In this document: one piece after another, positions 6,111 to 8,363 of the stretch
Numbering within the stretch: the first letter of the stretch is position 1
Layout: each line of letters begins with the position of its first letter
Assembly (NCBI GenBank): GCA_944324205.1
Contig: CALUVK010000058.1
Span: 1-8,363, forward strand
Length of the DNA stretch: 8,363 nt
Direction: 5' to 3'
From: Candidatus Gastranaerophilales bacterium
Lineage (GTDB): Bacteria; Cyanobacteriota; Vampirovibrionia; Gastranaerophilales; Gastranaerophilaceae
The notes under the pieces: model-generated
What the model was told of the DNA's origin: nothing
What the model saw: the letters and a program-made list of their open reading frames with translations, nothing else
Databases searched by the model: none
Program-made: the position numbers and the translations under genes

Positions 6111-7400
6111 TTATTGTGAAATTAAGGCAAACAATTCTTCAAATTCAGGAAAAGAGATTTTTGTCCATTCAAATCCGTTGATTGCAATTTCATTTTTACA
6201 AATAAGTCCTGCCACATAAAAACTCATGGCCAACCTATGATCATGATACGATTCTAGTGTGTTATTCCCAAATAATTCTGATTTACCCCTGACAGTAAAA
6301 CCATCTTCAGATTCTTCTATATCAACTCCGATTTTTAAAAGTTCTTTTACAAGACATTTTATTCTATCAGACTCTTTGTTTCTCAAATCGCCAGCATCTT
6401 TAACAATTGTTTCACCTTCTGCTTGAGAAGCTAAGACTGCAATAACAGGAAGTTCATCAATCAAACGAGGAATATCTGCACCTTTAATAATACAAGATTT
6501 AAGATTGTCCGTATATTGAATTCTAACATCTGCAATCTCTTCTCCTGATATATGACGAGGATTAAGTATTTCAATGTTGCCCCCCATGCGATTTATTATA
6601 TCAATAATGCCAGCTCTGGTAGGGTTTATTCCAACATTCTTTATAATAAAATCAGAGCCTTTAACAATAAGTCCTGCAACCATAAAAAATGCCGCAGATG
6701 AAATATCCCCAGCAATGTCAATATCTTTTGCTTCTAATATAGACGGTCTTATTGTGATTTTACAGTCATGTGTTTCAATATTAGCACCAAGATATTTAAA
6801 GAGATTTTCTGTATGGTTTCTTGAAAGATATGGCTCTTTAAAAGTAGTTGTTCCATCCGCTTTAAGTCCTGCTAGAAGAATGCAAGATTTTACTTGAGCA
6901 CTTGCAAGCTTTGAGCAATAATTAATTCCGTGAAGTCTTTTGCCGTGAATTGAAAGTGGTGCATGTCCATTATCTGAGCATATATCTGCACCCATGAGAA
7001 TAAGTGGGTCTATGATGCGTTTCATTGGGCGTTTAGATAGGCTTTCATCACCTGTTAAAACAGAATCAAAATTTTCTCCGGCTAAAATTCCTGATACTAA
7101 TCTCATCGTAGTACCTGAATTTCCGCAATTATAAATAGAATTTTTTGATAAGGGTTTAAGTCTCCCTCCACAGCCTTTTACTTTTATGCTTTTTTTATCA
7201 ATAAACCTTATGTTAATACCTAAACTTTTAAATAGCTTCAAGGTTGAGTGACAATCAGCACCACTAGAAAAATTTTTAATAATACATTCACCTTGCGAAA
7301 TTGAAGAAAACATTACTGCTCTATGTGAAATCGATTTGTCTGAAGGAATGGTGATTTCACCTTTTAGCGGGGTTTTTGAATTTTTGATAGTCTTAATCAC
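6111..7400 (-). CDS. aroA: 3-phosphoshikimate 1-carboxyvinyltransferase (EPSP synthase)
   Basis: This enzyme joins shikimate 3-phosphate and phosphoenolpyruvate, the sixth step of the shikimate pathway, in the cytoplasm. The 429 residues are the family's normal length and both halves of the fold are complete. Visible key segments are PSDKSISHR (19-27, with Lys22), GNSGTTMR (93-100), RPMKR (124-128), SAQVK (167-171), RNHTE (194-198), DELPVIA (315-321, with catalytic Asp315), NKESDR (341-346), DHR (387-389) and Lys414 near the end. The SAQxK, RNHTE and NPTR (259-262) segments resemble the Bacillus-type, glyphosate-tolerant class more than E. coli AroA, although PSDKS replaces the GDKS seen in that class; this is only a suggestion. 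The start is GTG at 7400, with AGAGGT at 7409-7414 (8 nt spacing) and an in-frame TAA at 7407-7409. A good promoter lies just upstream, so it probably begins its own transcript. Confidence 0.97.
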   Translation of the reverse strand: MIKTIKNSKTPLKGEITIPSDKSISHRAVMFSSISQGECIIKNFSSGADCHSTLKLFKSLGINIRFIDKKSIKVKGCGGRLKPLSKNSIYNCGNSGTTMRLVSGILAGENFDSVLTGDESLSKRPMKRIIDPLILMGADICSDNGHAPLSIHGKRLHGINYCSKLASAQVKSCILLAGLKADGTTTFKEPYLSRNHTENLFKYLGANIETHDCKITIRPSILEAKDIDIAGDISSAAFFMVAGLIVKGSDFIIKNVGINPTRAGIIDIINRMGGNIEILNPRHISGEEIADVRIQYTDNLKSCIIKGADIPRLIDELPVIAVLASQAEGETIVKDAGDLRNKESDRIKCLVKELLKIGVDIEESEDGFTVRGKSELFGNNTLESYHDHRLAMSFYVAGLICKNEIAINGFEWTKISFPEFEELFALISQ

Positions 7401-7425
7401 TTTATATTACCTCTATTTCAATTGC

Positions 7426-7454
7426 ATTCTATCATAATTATTAATATTTGTAAA
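7426..7454 (-). promoter_or_regulatory. Putative promoter of aroA
   Basis: On the minus strand, TTTACA (7449-7454) and TAGAAT (7426-7431) are separated by exactly 17 nt, each with five of six consensus bases. The predicted start near 7419 gives a leader of about 19 nt containing the AGAGGT ribosome binding site. It lies in the 105-bp AT-rich gap between the methyltransferase-family gene and aroA, where nothing else stands out. Confidence 0.55.
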
Positions 7455-7505
7455 AATTATAGAAAAATGCATATATTAAAAATTATAAAATTTAATTAAT
7501 ATTAT

Positions 7506-7991
7506 TTATTTTTGTTTTAATTTAAAATATTTTGGTAACCATCTAGGGACATTATTTTTATATTGTATATAATCTTTTCCAAAATTTTTTTCAAGTTGTT
7601 TTTCTTCAAATAAATAAAAGTAAATATTATTTGCAGTAAAAAATATAATTATCCACCAAATTATGTGCATTGAGTTAGAAAGAAAATATTCGGCAGTAAG
7701 AATAAGCATAATCCCAACTATCATTGGATTCCTTATATAAGAATAAGGTCCACAAGTAATTAAGGCTTTGGGCGGATTCCAAGGGGCAAGTGTACCTTTA
7801 CCGAGGTTATTAAATAAGACAATTGTCCAAATGAATAGTGATACGCCAAATATTAACAATAATATTCCTATAATCCAATAGAGAATATTAGGCTTTGTAT
7901 AAGTGTAATTTGAAAAAGTCAGTATCAGGGAAGGTATAATAACTATTACATTAAAAGGCAATATTAATAAAGCTTTTATCCATTCAAACAT
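7506..7991 (-). CDS. Isoprenylcysteine carboxyl methyltransferase (ICMT/PEMT)-family membrane protein
   Basis: This 161-residue protein has about four membrane segments (near residues 6-27, 37-60, 88-105 and 108-128) and the signature of the ICMT/phospholipid methyltransferase group: GPYSYIRNP at 81-89 and, after the last helix, FEEKQLEKNFGKDYIQY (128-144) followed by VPRWLP (148-153). In ICMT-family proteins these parts bind S-adenosylmethionine and the methyl acceptor. Bacteria lack the eukaryotic farnesyl-CAAX substrate, so the real acceptor, perhaps a lipid or quinone-like molecule, is unknown. The ATG at 7991 has an in-frame stop two codons upstream (7995-7997), no Shine-Dalgarno sequence, and an extended -10 about 9 nt away, so its mRNA may be nearly leaderless. 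It lies 54 bp after kdsA and 105 bp before aroA. A TTG at codon 11 is a weaker start candidate. Confidence 0.85.
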   Translation of the reverse strand: MFEWIKALLILPFNVIVIIPSLILTFSNYTYTKPNILYWIIGILLLIFGVSLFIWTIVLFNNLGKGTLAPWNPPKALITCGPYSYIRNPMIVGIMLILTAEYFLSNSMHIIWWIIIFFTANNIYFYLFEEKQLEKNFGKDYIQYKNNVPRWLPKYFKLKQK

Positions 7992-8000
7992 ATATTAAGC

Positions 8001-8009
8001 AGTATAGCA
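8001..8009 (-). promoter_or_regulatory. Putative extended -10 promoter of the ICMT-family gene
   Basis: The minus strand reads TGCTATACT, an extended -10 element (TG one base before TATACT). No good -35 is seen 16-18 nt upstream, which extended -10 promoters tolerate. The predicted start lies about 2-4 nt before the ATG at 7989-7991. Confidence 0.4.
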
Positions 8010-8030
8010 GCAAAATAAAAAAATGCTATA
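8003..8030. repeat. 7-bp perfect inverted repeat over the ICMT-family promoter
   Basis: TATAGCA (8003-8009) and TGCTATA (8024-8030) are exact reverse complements separated by 14 bp, so their centres are 21 bp apart, about two helical turns. One arm covers most of the extended -10 and the other the -35 position. It could be an operator, or a weak hairpin after kdsA; a run of seven T (minus strand) is in the loop rather than after the stem, so it is not a standard terminator. Chance is possible in such AT-rich DNA. Confidence 0.35.
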
Positions 8031-8045
8031 TTTAAATTTATGGTT

Positions 8046-8363
8046 TTAACAAGTTTCTTTAACAATATCAAATATATCTTTGCATTTTTTAAATACATTT
8101 ATTGCATCAGATAATGCCAGCATATTGGGTCCGTCACAGAGTGCACAATCCGGATTAGGATGAATTTCAAAGAATAAAACATCAGCACCTGCTGCCATAG
8201 CAGCATTTGCAAGTGTTGGAACAAATCTTCTGTCCCCGCCGGTTGAATCGCCGTTAGAGCCGGGCATCTGGACGCTATGGGTAGCATCAAATACAACAGG
8301 ATAGCCGAATTCCTTCATTATAGGAATGGCTCTAAAATCTACTACAAGGTTGTTATAGCCGAA
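8046..8363 (-). CDS. kdsA: 3-deoxy-8-phosphooctulonate synthase, C-terminal part
   Basis: The gene runs off the right edge of the window, so only the last 105 residues are visible, ending with TAA at 8046-8048. KdsA condenses arabinose 5-phosphate with phosphoenolpyruvate to make KDO 8-phosphate, the precursor of the KDO of lipopolysaccharide. The visible part matches the family's C-terminal half of the barrel: FGYNNLVVD at the edge, then VVFDATHSVQ, a GGDRR segment, LFFEIHPNPD and CDGPNMLAL. These hold the His, Glu and Asp that line the active site or bind metal in KdsA enzymes. The N-terminal residue that separates metal-dependent from metal-independent enzymes lies outside the window. An internal ATG at 8318 is not the start, because the homologous sequence continues upstream. 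Together with lptD it shows that the organism makes an LPS-type outer membrane. DAHP synthase, a distant relative, is unlikely given the FDATHSVQ and HPNPD segments. Confidence 0.93.
   Translation of the reverse strand, partial: FGYNNLVVDFRAIPIMKEFGYPVVFDATHSVQMPGSNGDSTGGDRRFVPTLANAAMAAGADVLFFEIHPNPDCALCDGPNMLALSDAINVFKKCKDIFDIVKETC

Noticed and set aside
7455..7505. AT-only hairpins after the ICMT-family gene as a terminator
   Set aside because: The possible stems are short and purely A/T, as expected by chance in this composition, and no clear stem plus T tract is seen.
8046..8318. A complete 90-residue protein starting at ATG 8318
   Set aside because: The frame continues to the window edge with KdsA-like sequence (FGYNNLVVD), so this ATG is internal to a truncated kdsA.

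Overview
The window looks like a chromosomal piece from an AT-rich, diderm (outer-membrane) bacterium. The case for an outer membrane is direct: there is the C-terminal part of KdsA (KDO-8-phosphate synthase, a lipopolysaccharide core enzyme) and a signal-peptide protein with an OstA/LptA-like domain followed by a beta-rich region, best read as LptD. The AT-rich sequence, the divergent LptD and the mixed start codons would fit a gut lineage such as Gastranaerophilales (Vampirovibrionia/Melainabacteria), but that placement is a low-confidence inference. No phage, transposon, CRISPR, tRNA or rRNA signal was seen.

Layout. Bases 1-750 hold the 3' part of a plus-strand gene for an unrecognised, probably secreted protein with a Gly/Asn-rich linker and several cysteines. 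Everything else is on the minus strand. Read in the direction of transcription (right to left) the genes are: kdsA (5' end cut off by the window edge), a small isoprenylcysteine-methyltransferase-family membrane protein, aroA (EPSP synthase), a previously hidden 37-residue single-pass membrane protein (5910-6023), an EnvC-like coiled-coil M23 peptidase, lptD, a class II aldolase whose start overlaps the end of lptD, and a 12-TM transporter resembling the fosmidomycin-resistance (Fsr) branch of the MFS. The transporter converges on the plus-strand gene.

Transcription units. The small membrane protein, the M23 peptidase, lptD and the aldolase are packed with gaps of 11 and 14 bp and an 11-bp overlap, and a good sigma70-like promoter lies just before the small protein. 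They therefore look like one cell-envelope operon: peptidoglycan remodelling, outer-membrane LPS insertion, and an aldolase of unknown link. aroA has its own well-formed promoter. The transporter and the methyltransferase each have a strong -10 element almost touching the start codon and no Shine-Dalgarno sequence, so both may be made from nearly leaderless mRNAs. Three neighbouring genes start with non-ATG codons (aroA GTG, M23 TTG, lptD TTG), each fixed by an in-frame stop just upstream and a good ribosome binding site.

Most of the content is core metabolism and envelope biogenesis. I do not see a clear novel system. The items most worth a second look are the 37-residue membrane protein, the unusual shape of LptD (acidic linker, compact barrel region, charged C-terminal tail, no adjacent cysteine pair) and the translational coupling of a sugar-phosphate aldolase to lptD. 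There is no gene-free stretch longer than about 105 bases.
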